From: Calliopum simillimum
Taxonomy: Eukaryota > Arthropoda > Insecta > Diptera > Lauxaniidae
Direction of reading: 5' to 3'
Assembly (NCBI GenBank): GCA_951812925.1
Contig: OX638370.1
Coordinates: 22,807,964 to 22,871,963, forward strand
Length of the DNA stretch: 64,000 nucleotides
Both the position numbers and the translations under genes were made by a program. Positions 1 through 10,989 of the stretch are shown here, one piece after another (positions within the stretch are counted from its first letter, which is position 1; each line of letters starts with the position of its first letter). Below the pieces are notes generated by a model. That model was not told the DNA's origin and did no database searches. It saw only the letters and a program-made list of their open reading frames with translations.

Positions 1-600
1 GTGCACTAAAAAGCGGTTAGGGATGGAACGGAGAATGACTTTTTAACACTTCATGCTATAATTTTATAGTAAAATACTAAGAACTAATTTTCTTTAAGCT
101 ATTCGCATAGAAGCTCTTGTTAATTATTTGTATTAAATAGTTACAATATCAAATTTTATATTTTAACATGGTTTTGAGCACCGGAATATTGATTGGTTGT
201 TTTTTTGAAGAATCACCGATATAAAAACTGCGTGAAAAAGACTTTTAATCAAAAAAAAAAACACGTATCCAATATTTTTAAAAAAATGTTTCAACGATAG
301 CTACTTATCTGACCAACCCACCAATTCCCGAATGGGGGGTAGGGCGGGAGAAACTCTAAATTATCCAATGGATTAACGAGGGGAAATAGAAAATTGAGAA
401 AACTCATTTAAAATTTTGGAATTGCTTTACATCCACCCCTCGGGGGAGTTATGGGAGTCTTGAATCTAGACTAAAGATGGATATCGTTGAATTGTTTTCT
501 TAGTCCTTTTTGCAAATTGCTGGAGGGCTGGCTGATATATCAGATCCTAAGTTCTGTACATATAGTTATTCTGATTTGCACTTAAAATTTAATATTCCAT
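1..600. repeat. AT-rich flank with a dispersed repeat copy
   Basis: No gene is visible. Bases about 100-185 resemble 51500-51585: both carry aagctcttgt, an AT stretch with aaatagtta, then aatatcaaatttta, so this is one copy of a dispersed repeat. The opening bases (ggagaatgac) also echo the 20-bp minisatellite at 51155-51290. Confidence 0.5.
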
Positions 601-620
601 ATTTTTTTCTCTTTTTTCAG

Positions 621-660
621 GTTACTGAGAGTTTACTGCATATAATAGTTTCTAAAAACG
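621..660 (+). other. Candidate 40-nt microexon
   Basis: A strong pyrimidine tract and acceptor (ttttttctcttttttcag) ends at 620, and a near-perfect donor (gtaagtaag) starts at 661. The 40 nt between them are open in one frame only, giving about 13 residues beginning VTESLLHIIV plus one leftover base (phase 0 in, phase 1 out). The other two frames hit stops. Good signals this close together are rare by chance but do occur in long AT-rich introns. The host gene cannot be named and no other exon of it is visible. Splice signals and the open frame are seen; exon status is inferred. Confidence 0.35.
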
Positions 661-1080
661 GTAAGTAAGAAAACTTATACTTAAGTTCTAAAAAATTATC
701 TAGACCATAAGAGGCAAAAAATATTAAAATTTTCCTTAGAAAATGCATTTATGTTTAGCAATAATCATTTTCCAGATTAAAGTATTTTGTGTAACAGCAA
801 TCATTTCACGATATCTTCAGACGGCTCGATTTCCGATTTTCTGAAATTTAAGTTTCCGATGCTTGTCAGTAGACGTTTGCATGCGCGAGATTTCACAAAT
901 GCTCTCTGAAGGTCCATTAAAAGCCACGATACATAGAGTAAATAGATCTGCTGAGATCTGCTGTTCATCTATCAGTAAAAGTAAAATTTTGGCGTACATC
1001 TGATATGAACTCAAAAGACCATAAAACTTCACCTTTTGGGCTCTGTTATAATGTGTATGACATTACTTATGCCCTTTTCG

Positions 1081-1300
1081 AATTTCGCCCTTTAAACATT
1101 TGCCGATTCATATATGTTATTTCGAAGCCCCAGACGAAAAGTAGGATGTTTAATTTCTCCCACGAAAACTAGGATGTTTTATATTTTTGGACGAAAATTA
1201 TGATGTTTTAAACTTTTTAACGAAAAGTATGATGTTGCAAAATTTTTAAGAAAAGTAGGATGTTTTAAACTTTCAAACAAAAAGTAGGATGTTGCATACT
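1081..1300. repeat. Tandem motif acgaaaagtaggatgtt
   Basis: Five diverged copies of the 17-bp motif lie 30-55 bp apart. Two copies in inverted orientation (catcctacttttcgt and catcctggttttcgt) lie at about 3970-4015. Together they could be the multi-copy ends of one large, now composite element spanning about 1135-4015, with a Helitron and other repeats inside it. Confidence 0.5.
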
Positions 1301-1501
1301 GAATGAATACATAATGAATCAACCTAATTTTTGTGCAAGGCATTGAATCGCCCTAGCTTTCGTCGAAAGTTTTAAGACGCCATATTTTTCGGCACAAAAT
1401 CTTTAGCGTCCTACTATACGTCATAAAACTTCGAAGAAACAAACTTTTGGTTGTATCTTCTCTTTTTATACGAGCTAAAATTGTATATTTGTTTCTATAT
1501 A

Positions 1502-2276
1502 CTAGAGTTCGCCTTGTGGCCAAAATTCGACCATTTCGATCTGACTATAAAGCCTTGTTCGATAAAACACAAAAAGCTTTTAATACTCTTCCTTAGGGTT
1601 CTGGTTATCTGCATTCATAAAAATCGGTGCAGCAGTTTAGTTGCAATAGCATGCTTGTCATTTAAAGCCGTGTTATTCCTACTAAAGAGCAAAAAGTTTT
1701 TGATATTTTTCCGTCCTGCTCATTTTGTCCCCATACCAAAATTCACCAAAATAAATGCCGTGAGCGTGTGGCACCCGCCACTTAAAAACATAAAGGCCAT
1801 ATTCTTATTCTTTTTTAAAAAAGTCAATGTAGTGTTTAGCCGTGAAAGTATCTTTCCATTAAGGGGCGTGGTACCACCTACTAAAAATCATAAAGTTCAT
1901 GTTATTATTAATTAGCGTTAATCCTCTCTCTGTACCAAATTTGGTGAAAATCGCTGCAGTGGCTTAGCCGTGAGAGCGTTTTTTCAATTTAGGAGCGTGA
2001 TACCGCCCACTGAAAAACATAATGCTTATGTTATCGTTTTTTAGAGCTTACCATATCTCCATACCGAATTTCGTAAAAATCGATGCAGTGGTTTAGTCGT
2101 GAGAGCTTTTTTTCTATTTAGGGGCGTGGCACCGAACACCTTTAAAAAAGATATAGTCCTATGCACTGCTCCTTCTTACAACCTTTCCAACAAAAAAAAA
2201 ATATCAATCAAATCGGTTGAGATTTAGGTATAGAAACAGAGACTGAATCGATTTCGTTTGCCTATTTATATATAGA
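1502..2276 (-). mobile_element. Non-autonomous Helitron, copy 1
   Basis: Read on the minus strand, it begins with TC (TCTATATATAAATAGG) directly after an A at 2277 and ends with CTAG directly before a T. These are the Helitron rules: 5'-TC, 3'-CTRR, insertion between A and T, no target duplication. A short hairpin (GGTC/GGCC) sits about 12 nt before CTAG. The body has repeated segments of about 100 bp with the signature aggggcgtggcaccgccc. It matches the inverted copy at 17845-18601 through its length. There is no Rep/helicase coding, so it is non-autonomous. The apparent open frame through this region comes from the repeat. Confidence 0.75.
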
Positions 2277-3420
2277 TATATCTGTGCCAAAGATTTTCCT
2301 CCAAAACGGCAATAGCGATTTTAATGAAACTTGGAATAGTGCTAGATATTAGCATACAATGAACAATGAGCTAGGTTTGAACTTTGTAAATGCTCACCAG
2401 GGGGCGTGGCGCTGCCCTAATTTTTAAAATTAATTTAGTCATAACTCGCAAACCATTCAAGTTATTTGGATGAAATTTAGTGAGCAGGTACGGCTTAATA
2501 ATACCTTGTAACAGACAGAAAGTAGGCAGGATCGAAAAAGTGCCACGCCTACTTTTCGGCTCTTGAAAATTTTAATTCAATTTTACTCGAAAACAACTCC
2601 AACAATTTTAATGAAAATTTTGGATGTTACCCCTGCAAACAGGGATTATTATGTGATACCCCGTTATATTGGGAAAACTCGTTGAAGGGCGTGGCACCGC
2701 CCACAAAAATATAAAACGGTATAAAAAGAAAACTAATAAAGCAAACATTCTGAAATTAACTGTGAGGAGCCTAATTGCTATAGGTCATCTCTGATCTGAA
2801 AGTGGGTCAAATATTGCCGTTACGTGTGGAACCTCCCATATAAGTAAAATACGTAAACTGCTATATCTCGCAAATGTTACAAGATATTTTAATGAAATTT
2901 GGTATGTAGGTACTGCTTATTAATGCCTTGTAATAACCAAAAAGTGGGCGGTATCGTAGAAGGGCCCCACCCCCTTTTTAACCATTGAAAATTTTAATTC
3001 AATGTTATTTGAAATGGCTTCAACAATTTTAATGATAATTTAGGAGATGTTACCACTGCAAACAAGGATTAATATGTGATATAATGTTATATTAGAAAAA
3101 TACGTTGAAGGGCGTGACACCACCCACAAAAAATATAATACGCTATAAAAAGAAAACTACAAAAGCAATCTTTTTGAATTTAACTGCCGGGAGTCTGCTT
3201 GCTATTAGGCACCTATGACCTGAAAACGGGCAAAATATCGCTGGTGTGCGTGGAACCTCCCATACAAGTACAATAAGTTAAATGCTATTTCTCACAAATG
3301 ATACAACATATTTTGATGAAATTTTTTATGCGGATCTGTATCATTAGTATCTAAAGCATAACGAAAAGTTGGCTTTGTTCAATAGTTGCCACGCCCACTT
3401 TTTTATCAAAATAAAAATTT
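2277..3420. repeat. Tandem ~420-bp repeat with gcgtggcaccgcccac motif
   Basis: Two long diverged units begin near 2684 and 3106, sharing gggcgtg-ca-c-cccacaaaaa, then tataaaaagaaaact, then gtggaacctcccata. A partial third unit begins near 2395. The spacing of about 420 bp and the indels suggest old tandem duplication. Related fragments occur at 20750-20900. No coding potential. Confidence 0.6.
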
Positions 3421-3439
3421 TGGTTAATAACTCAGGTAC

Positions 3440-3830
3440 AAAAAAAAAAAAAATGGAATGCAGCCTTATGTACTTTTTGACGCTGAATCCGTTTCTATTG
3501 CAGAATTTTCGTTAAACCTGTAGGATTTTGAAATATCCTTGCTTGAATTTGAAGAAAACACTACAACATAGCTACAAGAAAATGTAAAATTCTTTTTTTG
3601 TTAATAGCATCGAATAGCCATAATCTTTCTTATCAAAATATACTTTTGGATTTTTACAATAGGATTCTTATTTTCCGAGTTATGATTCTTTGTAGATAAG
3701 ACATTTCAGCCCCCATAAAAATGACGAAATATTTTGGGTTTTTGGCATATCCCATTGATCTATTTTAGGGCATTCTATTTCACAATAAAAAAAATTTGAG
3801 TTTTTGAAATTTTTCTATACCATTCGATAT
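3440..3830. repeat. Dispersed repeat family (gctgaatccg / atatccttgcttgaa), copy
   Basis: Landmarks are gctgaatccg, atatccttgcttgaa, atcgaatag and tctttcttatcaaaa. The same landmarks, in order, appear at about 42180-42480, 32520-32720, 8395-8460 and 49225-49300, so this is a dispersed family of at least five copies here. No coding or terminal structure was found. Confidence 0.55.
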
Positions 3831-4109
3831 TTTCCGAGTATTTTATTATTATTATCCTCATCGGTGTATTTATCATTTTGAAAGCTATGAATAAAAATAT
3901 CGACTAAAATAATAAAATCAGATTGTTGACCGAGCAGAGATCGGTCTTCAGGTACTATAGTATAATAAAACATCCTACTTTTCGTCCAAGAATCAATGAC
4001 ATCCTGGTTTTCGTAGGAAAAATGATTCATTCTTCTTTTAATCTCAAGCATCGATTTGTTCTGCGGACTAGCGTAAGCTGTCAATTTTTTCTCTGCAGAC
4101 TATATTGAA

Positions 4110-4978
4110 CAGGAAAGATGGTATAAAGGGTTGGTGCACTTAAGACTTTTTTTTATTACATTTCATATATATTTATCTAAAACTATATAGTTTTTTGGAT
4201 ATTTTGATTTCATTTACTATGCAAAAATTAATATATTCAAACTTTGTTGACTCAAATATGTTACAGAAACTAACTTTTAAAATTTTGCTGATAATTTTCG
4301 TTATTTTACTGCATTCTAAGAGAAATGAACGGAAAAATCTTTCATGAGGTTTTTGCATCCCATTTTGAAATAAGATAAAATATTAACTGTCAATTTTAAA
4401 TAATTTATTAAAAATCAATTGTATATAAATTTATACAAACAAGAAAACAAAACGACCACAAAATTAAATACATTAAAACATTTAATATTGTTTCAATTAT
4501 GTACATCAATTGAAAGGATGTGATAGTTCAATTAAAACTTATGGCAATTGCCAATGCCCTGGCATAATTGAAATGATTGCTGTGAATTAAAATGCAATTA
4601 AAACCGCATTTAAAAAAAATGAAAACAGCAACAAATTATTAATAAAGCAATAAAAAACTTTATTGACTTTATAAACTGACAGAAAAAAAAAAAAAAAAAA
4701 AAAATAAATTGAAAGCAAAAAAAAAAAAAACCAAATTGTATATTAAAAACAGAAAACCCTACAAGAGGTTACTAGTAGATATGTAGACACTCAACATGCT
4801 GACTGCCTGTTTTGCACTTAAAATGTGGAACAGGATATCCGCAGTGTCAGTGAAAATGGAAATGAAAGTAGAGTTTGCTGTAGTTATCTCTACAGGTTAC
4901 ACTCCAGTCGGAAAATGCAAAAATGGTGCATTCAAGTACAATGCAAATAAAATGATCAGTTTGACTTAAGTCTATTAC
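4110..4978. other. AT-rich stretch, no gene seen
   Basis: AT-rich sequence with poly-A runs at 4684-4704 and 4718-4730. Nothing further recognised. Confidence 0.5.
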
Positions 4979-5535
4979 GTGTCATTTTCCACTTGCTTGG
5001 TTAAGACGATTTGGTTAGTTTATGCTTATTTCGGCACAAATCAAATTAGTTTGCCATATAACGAGCTGTATTCGATTTGTATGAGACATTTTATAGCTCA
5101 TGTTCAATTACTTACTTGGTTACGACAGTTTGTTAGTTTAAACTTAGAAACGTACAAACCGATTAAGTTTGTTGTTAAAAAGAGCTGTATTTGTTTTGTA
5201 AGGACAATTTTTTAGCTCGTTTTTACTTGCTTGGCTTAGGCGATTGGTTGTTCTATTGCTTACTCGCGGACAAACCGAGTTAGTTTGCAATATAAAGAGC
5301 TGTATTCAATTTGTATTAGATAGTTTATAGCTTATTTTCACTTGCTTAGCTAAGATGATTGGTTAGTTTAAGCTTAATTGCGGAAAAACCGAGAAATTTT
5401 ATAGCTCATTTTTACTTGATTGGTTTAAACGTTTGGTTCATCTATTGCTTAGATACGGATAAACTGAGTTTGTTTACTTTATGTATTTGATTTGTGTCAA
5501 AAGTTTTAAACTCATTTTCACTTGCTTGGTTAAAG
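4979..5535. repeat. Tandem repeat, ~118-bp period, five units
   Basis: Each unit opens with cacttgcttggttaag-cgattggttag, continues with caaaccgagttagtttg and agagctgtattcgatttgta, and ends with ttatagctca. Units start near 4988, 5108, 5226, 5340 and 5413, with a final partial at 5518. The fourth unit has an internal deletion. The array abuts a LINE RNase H remnant. The open frame across it is incidental. Confidence 0.75.
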
Positions 5536-5559
5536 TAGGAACAGAGTTAAATAAGTGAG

Positions 5560-6190
5560 AAGAGCACATTTTGTGATTTGGTTTATAATAAGCCAACTAT
5601 CAGAAGGAAAAAAACTAAGCGACACAGTGAGAGCACTGATCCTTCAGCTTTGGTTTGGTTAACCAACAAGGTAATTAGCAAAGAAAACACAGTGTTTCAG
5701 GCGGATATACATGCTATGGAGCTTTGCTTGAAAAAATATGAAGAAAGGCTTTCCGTTGGAACTAAAATCTATATTCATCAGATAACAAAGTAACACTTTG
5801 AGCCTTAAAATCTTTTAAATTTACATCGATGCTATTTCGAGAAAGTCTTCAATCTATTAATCCAACTCGTCACCCGAAATAAGGTTTACCTCATTTGAGT
5901 GCTTGGACATGGTGAAATTTAGGGTAATAAAACTGCAGATGGGCTTGCCTAGGAAAGAATCATCAACACAACTTGTTGAAACATCTGTCCAACATGGAAT
6001 TAGTCTAGGATTGTTGATTCTGTAATAGAAAAAAGGAAGCAGCAGAACATATTCTATGTCACTGTGACAGTCTAGCAAGGCACAGACTTCGATACTTTCT
6101 AAAGCAGAGCCCTCCACTTCTTAAGTAGGTTCTTCTAACCCTTAAGGAATATACTGGCATTCATGAGTCTATAGACTGCCTTATCATTAA
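5560..6190 (+). pseudogene. Non-LTR retrotransposon RNase H domain and C-terminal zinc knuckle, decayed
   Basis: Around 5690 the translation reads VFQADIHAMELCL, the RNase H segment containing the second acidic site. A 1-nt frameshift near 5775 then gives SSDNKVTL, standing where the SDSQAA-type motif is expected. Around 5878-5953 comes a segment like WVPGHEGIPGNEKADELA, here WVLGH..GNKTADGLA with three stops. At 6038-6100 AAEHILCHCDSLARHRLRYF matches the Cys/His C-terminal motif of RNase H-bearing LINEs (R1/LOA/I-type). The reverse transcriptase is absent. The domain order is as in the family. Frameshifts and stops show it is dead. A foldback element sits just downstream. Confidence 0.75.
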
Positions 6191-6202
6191 TAGTCTAAGA
6201 TC

Positions 6203-6759
6203 CGGCAGTAAAAAAATGTATCGATCGAGTTTTTAGTTAAAATCTAGTTTTTACATATATTTAGGAATGGGGGAATATATTTTTGCTGGGTTGCCTCTCA
6301 AAATGTGGCCGCAAGTATTATCAAATTGCGATAACTTATGAACCGTGAGTCTCACGGGGAAAAGTGTCAAAATCTTTTTTATGAAGAGTCATATGCTCTA
6401 CATGTAATTTTCATTATATGTTAAAAAAAATTTAACATTTAAGAATTATTTAGTAAAAACCGATATTTTTACGCAATAAACAATAAACGTAAAAAAACGT
6501 TATGTTTAGTACATAACTCCTAAACGGTAAATTTTTGCTTACATATAATAAAAATTACTTGTAGAGCATATGTCTCGTCATAAAAAAGATTTTGACACTT
6601 TTCCCCGTGGGACTCACTGTTCATAAGTTATCGCAATGCGATAATACTTGCGGCCACATTTTGATAGGCAACCCGCCAAAAATATGTTCTCCCATTCATA
6701 AATATATGTTAAAACTAGATTTTAACTAAAAACTCGATCGATACATTTTTTTACTGCCG
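6203..6759. mobile_element. 557-bp foldback element (near-complete palindrome)
   Basis: The left half (cggcagtaaaaaaatgtatc..., tatcaaattgcgataactta..., ggggaaaagtgtcaaaatc) is repeated in reverse complement across the right half, ending ...ctgccg. Only a short AT-rich centre near 6470 is unpaired. GATC directly flanks both ends (6199-6202 and 6760-6763), but GATC is itself palindromic, so it may be part of the repeat rather than a target duplication. No coding capacity. Confidence 0.8.
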
Positions 6760-6763
6760 GATC

Positions 6764-7560
6764 TCGTACTATAAGTTTTATCAGGGTTAGCAACATAGAT
6801 GTTATAGGCCGCATTGACATTTGACGACTGGATCCGAACCATTTTCTTAATCTAATATTACGTTTCCACAGGAAATTTATAATCTGATTTATGACTGTTG
6901 CGAGATGGAGTTTTGAATCTCTTTATAAGTTACGTGATTAATCACACAAAAATAAATCTACTTCCGACGAGATTTATTTTAAGTCTTTGTACAAATCTTA
7001 ACGGGCAGCCGATTTTGACTATTTTAGAACAAAAGTCGACCCCTACCTTTGAAAATTGGCATTAAAAAATAGCAAATCACAAGTGAATATTGAGAAGAAG
7101 AAAAGGACCAAATATATTTCTCCCGCTTATGACATTTACTGTCAAAAATAAATCTCTTTCGACCAGTTAAACGCGTTGGATTTAACGACAGCATAATTCC
7201 AATACGCTGTATATGGATTCCCTCTAACGATTGCAATGAACCAAGGTTACAAATGTATCTGTTAAATATATGGCAACGTCTTGCAAAGAACAAAATGCCC
7301 TGGAGGAATGAGTTCGATCCCTACACCGACAACATTTTTTTTTTTTAATTTTTTTGCAACTTGGAAGTACGTTCAAATTTCAGAGAATAGTTTTTTTTTA
7401 ATTGGTAACAAATATTATATTTTATGATGTCAACGTGATCCTAGCAAATATCGCCATGTTCGTTCCTAATTAATAAAAAGATTAATAATAATTCCTAAGG
7501 TTCTAAATAAAAAATAATAAAAGTCTTTAGATTTAAACATATATTTGGTAATTATTAACA
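6764..7560. other. No recognisable feature
   Basis: AT-rich sequence between two TIR elements. A short run near 7312-7320 fits an RNA polymerase III B box, but no tRNA-like arm pairs around it. Confidence 0.4.
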
Positions 7561-7562
7561 TA

Positions 7563-9177
7563 TCGAGCCCTAACCGCAATAGTAGCGTATGCGACAAAAA
7601 GCAAATTTTACAGGAGAGAGTTTTTTTAATTTTTTTTCGAACATGCATGGCGGATTTTTTTAAAACGTTAAATGTAGTCTATATTAGACCTCATATAAAT
7701 AATAGACGCGTTTTTAAATTGATTTTGTGCATATTTCACTCATTTATGGCGCATACGACATTTTCGCAGTCACTCTTGGCGAAGATTGAAATTAAAATGT
7801 GGCGCATACGTTTTTTGAAATTACATGGTTTTGCCTTTGAAGAATACATTTATAACATTTATTTAATACACAGAAAGTAATTTGTAACAGTTTGAACGGT
7901 TGAAATTGTACCAACCCACAAAAACGGTCAGATTGACTGTAATATTGTTGATTTACAGTACTATTTAGTACTAAAAACTTACAAAATATCACACACACAC
8001 ATCGTTTGAACTTGGTTTTACTCCGATGTAATCCTACTCCAGGTCTTTTTCTGCAAAGTTGTTTATAGAGGTCCAAATATACAGAAACAGTTTTTTTTTT
8101 AAAATCGGTCACCGAGCTAATCGGTTTTCCGAGTAGAATTCAGGCTACCAAATGGTCTTTACATTGTTTCTGCATTGAAGAAAAAAGTTTGACAAAAACT
8201 AACTAAAAACTGGGTGTGCAGTTAGTTTTCTGTTTATTTGTAGATTCAAAAATATTATTTTTGAAAGTTTTAACTGATCGCGTTAACGAGATATTGTATA
8301 TTTAACAACTTTTTTTTTTAATTTTTTCGTTAAAAAAAATGAACTTTCGCGTTTTTTAGAAAATTAGCAACGGACGAAAACAAGAAAAATCATTTTGAAT
8401 TTAAATTTTGATGTTGAATCCGAATCTGGTTTTAGAATTGATGTATGAAATCCTAGCCTAAAGACTAATTTTCCATCCATTTTGTGAAAAGTTAAAATAA
8501 CATTTTTTTTTATTCTTTTGAGGTTATATAATAGAACAAGGAAATCTTTAGCCATAAAACATTAAAAAACACCTTGAAGGCCTATTATTTTACTTCAAAT
8601 CCCAGCTTAAATTATATCGATATATTTTTTCTTCTTCGAAATATTCTAACCTGAAAAAGTGAAAAAAGGAAAAATCCACGTTTTTTTGATATTTCAACTT
8701 ACGATATTTCGAAGACAAAAAAAGATTTCGATATAATTCAAACTGATTTTCAAAGTAAAAGACTGGGGCTTCAAGCTTCATTTTCAATCCTTCGAGCTAA
8801 CTTTTACAACGAACCGTCTTTACAAAATTTCGCCGAATTATCTAAGTTTTCCCGTGAATAATATTTCCACGGACACACAAACATCTATCCAAACAGAAGG
8901 ACATGGCTATACTGACTTAAAAGGTGATTCTGACGAGGAATATAAATACTTTTCCATACCTGCCGCGCCTAATTCTCTGTTTTTTAGGTGCTTACGTTCT
9001 TTTTGCGGTCAACAAAAAAACATATGTGGCTCTTACGACATAATTGAAAGTGCGATATCTTTGTTAATACACAAAATTCAGTTTTAATATTTGGCATATA
9101 GGTGTGAATGACATTTTAGAACATATTTGCATCAAAAAAAAAATGTCGCATACGCTACTGTTGCGGTTAGGGCTCGA
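7563..9177. mobile_element. 1.6-kb TIR element flanked by TA
   Basis: The left end tcgagccctaaccgcaa-agtagcgtatgcgaca is mirrored at the right end tgtcgcatacgctact-ttgcggttagggctcga (about 33 bp each, one mismatch), with TA directly outside both ends (7561-7562, 9178-9179). The interior repeats gcgcatacg motifs on the left and contains other dispersed repeats (8395-8460 and 8850-8970). No transposase is visible. TA flanks and short TIRs suggest a non-autonomous Tc1/mariner-type element carrying captured or later-inserted sequence. Confidence 0.65.
8815..8970. repeat. Copy of a repeat tail shared with 34990-35160
   Basis: The order acacacaaacatctatcc-aacagaaggacatggctata, a gac-cgag segment, ataaatacttttccata, then tgccgcgcct parallels 35015-35110 (gacggacatagctacatcg ... 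atatacttttccatatctgccacgcct). Two diverged copies of one transposon-derived sequence. Confidence 0.55.
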
Positions 9178-9459
9178 TATATACAATTGAATCAATAAAA
9201 TTGCTCAAATATGCCGCTCATTACATAATATCAATTATTTGATTCGCCTATATAAAATATATTATTTGATAATTATTACCAAATTTTGATTAATATGATC
9301 ATACTGTTTTCTCAGTGTAATATAAGATAGTTGGCTCCAAAGAATGAGTTTATTTCATGATGACTTCTTATCCAATTGGGATATTATTAGCCAAGTAAAG
9401 GAACGCATTAAAATGAGACTATCGCATAGTTTAAGTATCTGTTTTATGTGGATAAGCAG

Positions 9460-10290
9460 ATTTTATAGACGCATATTATTGCCAAAGTACTTGTTGTTGT
9501 TGTTATAGTAATTGTTGTCATTGTTGCTTTTGTCATTGCTGCTATTATCGGTGTTGTTGTAGCAATAAAAATAATAACAATAAGCAATGCACGAATATTT
9601 CACGACCTCACTGGGGTGGGAAAATATAAAAATGAGAAATAAAAAAAACAAAGAAAAAAAAAATAAAAACAAAAAAAACAAAAAAAAAAGAAATCAAAAC
9701 AAAAATCAAAAAAACAAATAAAATAAAATTAAATCAGAACGAAGAGAACTAAACATCGATATAACAAAATATAGTGACGATTTCTAGTGGCAACCACCGC
9801 TATGGTGCCTGAGATATGGTGGCGTTGGCAGCATTTCACTTACAACAAAAGGAAACAACAACAATAGCAACCACACCGGAATACCTTAAATGCACGAAAA
9901 TGGAAAACAGCAGCACTCAAAAAATGAAGTCAAAAGGAAAAAATTCGAATTACATGCAACAATAGAAAAAATGTTGGCAACAGACAGCAGCAGCAGCGAC
10001 GACAAGAAGAAAATACACCTTTATTTATCGGAAAAATATCCATAGAACTATAACAACAACAGCAACAATACAATAGAATGTAGACCATAAAATCAAAAAA
10101 AAAAATAACGATAACAATGTTGTCACAATAATAGCAACAAAATTGTCGAAAAATACAAGAAAAACAGCAGAAAAAAATATTAAAGTCACCGGAAAAAACA
10201 GAAAAAATTTGCAAAAAATTAGAAAAATATTGATTCGAATAGTATGATACTGGTCGTTGAAGATATTGCCAAAATTATACACTAAAATGA
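9460..10290. repeat. Low-complexity CAA/CAG and poly-A tracts
   Basis: The stretch 9490-9570 is rich in tgttgttgt/attgttg. The stretch 9640-9735 is almost only A with scattered C and G. The stretch 9840-10080 has caacaaca and cagcagcag runs. Predicted peptides rich in F, C and N are by-products of this composition. Confidence 0.6.
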
Positions 10291-10455
10291 TTTTTACATT
10301 ATGAGCAAAAATAGTCCAAACTACACTTAAAATATAAATACATGACCATAACCAATAATCAAGCTAAGTGTATGGAAAGACATACTTGAAGTTTGTTTTT
10401 TGAGTGAAATTTACAAGAAAGTAGAGCAAATGTGTATCAAAAGTCAGGTAAATAA

Positions 10456-10531
10456 AGTCGTTGAAGAAAGAAATCCAAGAATTGGGAAAATCATCGCAAA
10501 GAATTGCATGAGATGGAAAAATTTCACATTT
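10456..10531 (+). pseudogene. Scrap of a LINE 3' end (same family as 37925-38144)
   Basis: Bases 10456-10531 match 38030-38125 (tcgttg-a-aa-gaaatccaagaat-gggaaaatc ... atggagaga/atggaaaaa ... tttca), minus about 19 nt covering the WQEIKV part of the C-terminal motif. Only the last ~30 residues of the LINE ORF are represented. Confidence 0.6.
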
Positions 10532-10989
10532 CCGATATATATTTCGACTATATATTCTTGAACAGTATTAGCTGTCTATGGAAATCAGAACTTAAGAAAA
10601 ATTGCTCAAGCACAAATTAACTGAAAGACCATTTAAAAAAAACTAAAAATATTTTAACATTTAAAATGATAACATCAGCACTCGCATCATGTAGCCAAAG
10701 GATGGTAGTTTCAGTATGTAAAAAAATAATTCAAATCAAGATATCTGATGCTAAAATTGTTGGGGTAGTTTCTACCTATTGGGCCAATGTGTATATACTT
10801 TTCGGATAATTTTGATGTTTTTTTTTAAAGGACGCCTTATTTTGTGAACAATATATGTTCTGTTTCAGAATTCGAAAAGTTTTTGACATGCTAAAAATAA
10901 TGTCGTAATCAGTTTTGATATATAACATCAGAATTTTGAGATATTTTTTTTTTTTTTAAGTGAAAAGTAGCTGTGTTTTGAGCATTTAG

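Noticed and set aside
1451..1915. 154-codon plus-strand frame
   Set aside because: Lies within the Helitron copy and its flank; the sister copy does not preserve it.
3815..4108. Overlapping plus and minus frames of 61-89 codons
   Set aside because: They sit on a piece of the acgaaaagtaggatg repeat end and show no motif.
7290..7330. tRNA or tRNA-derived SINE (B-box-like gttcgatcc)
   Set aside because: No A box at the right spacing and the flanking bases do not form a T-arm stem.
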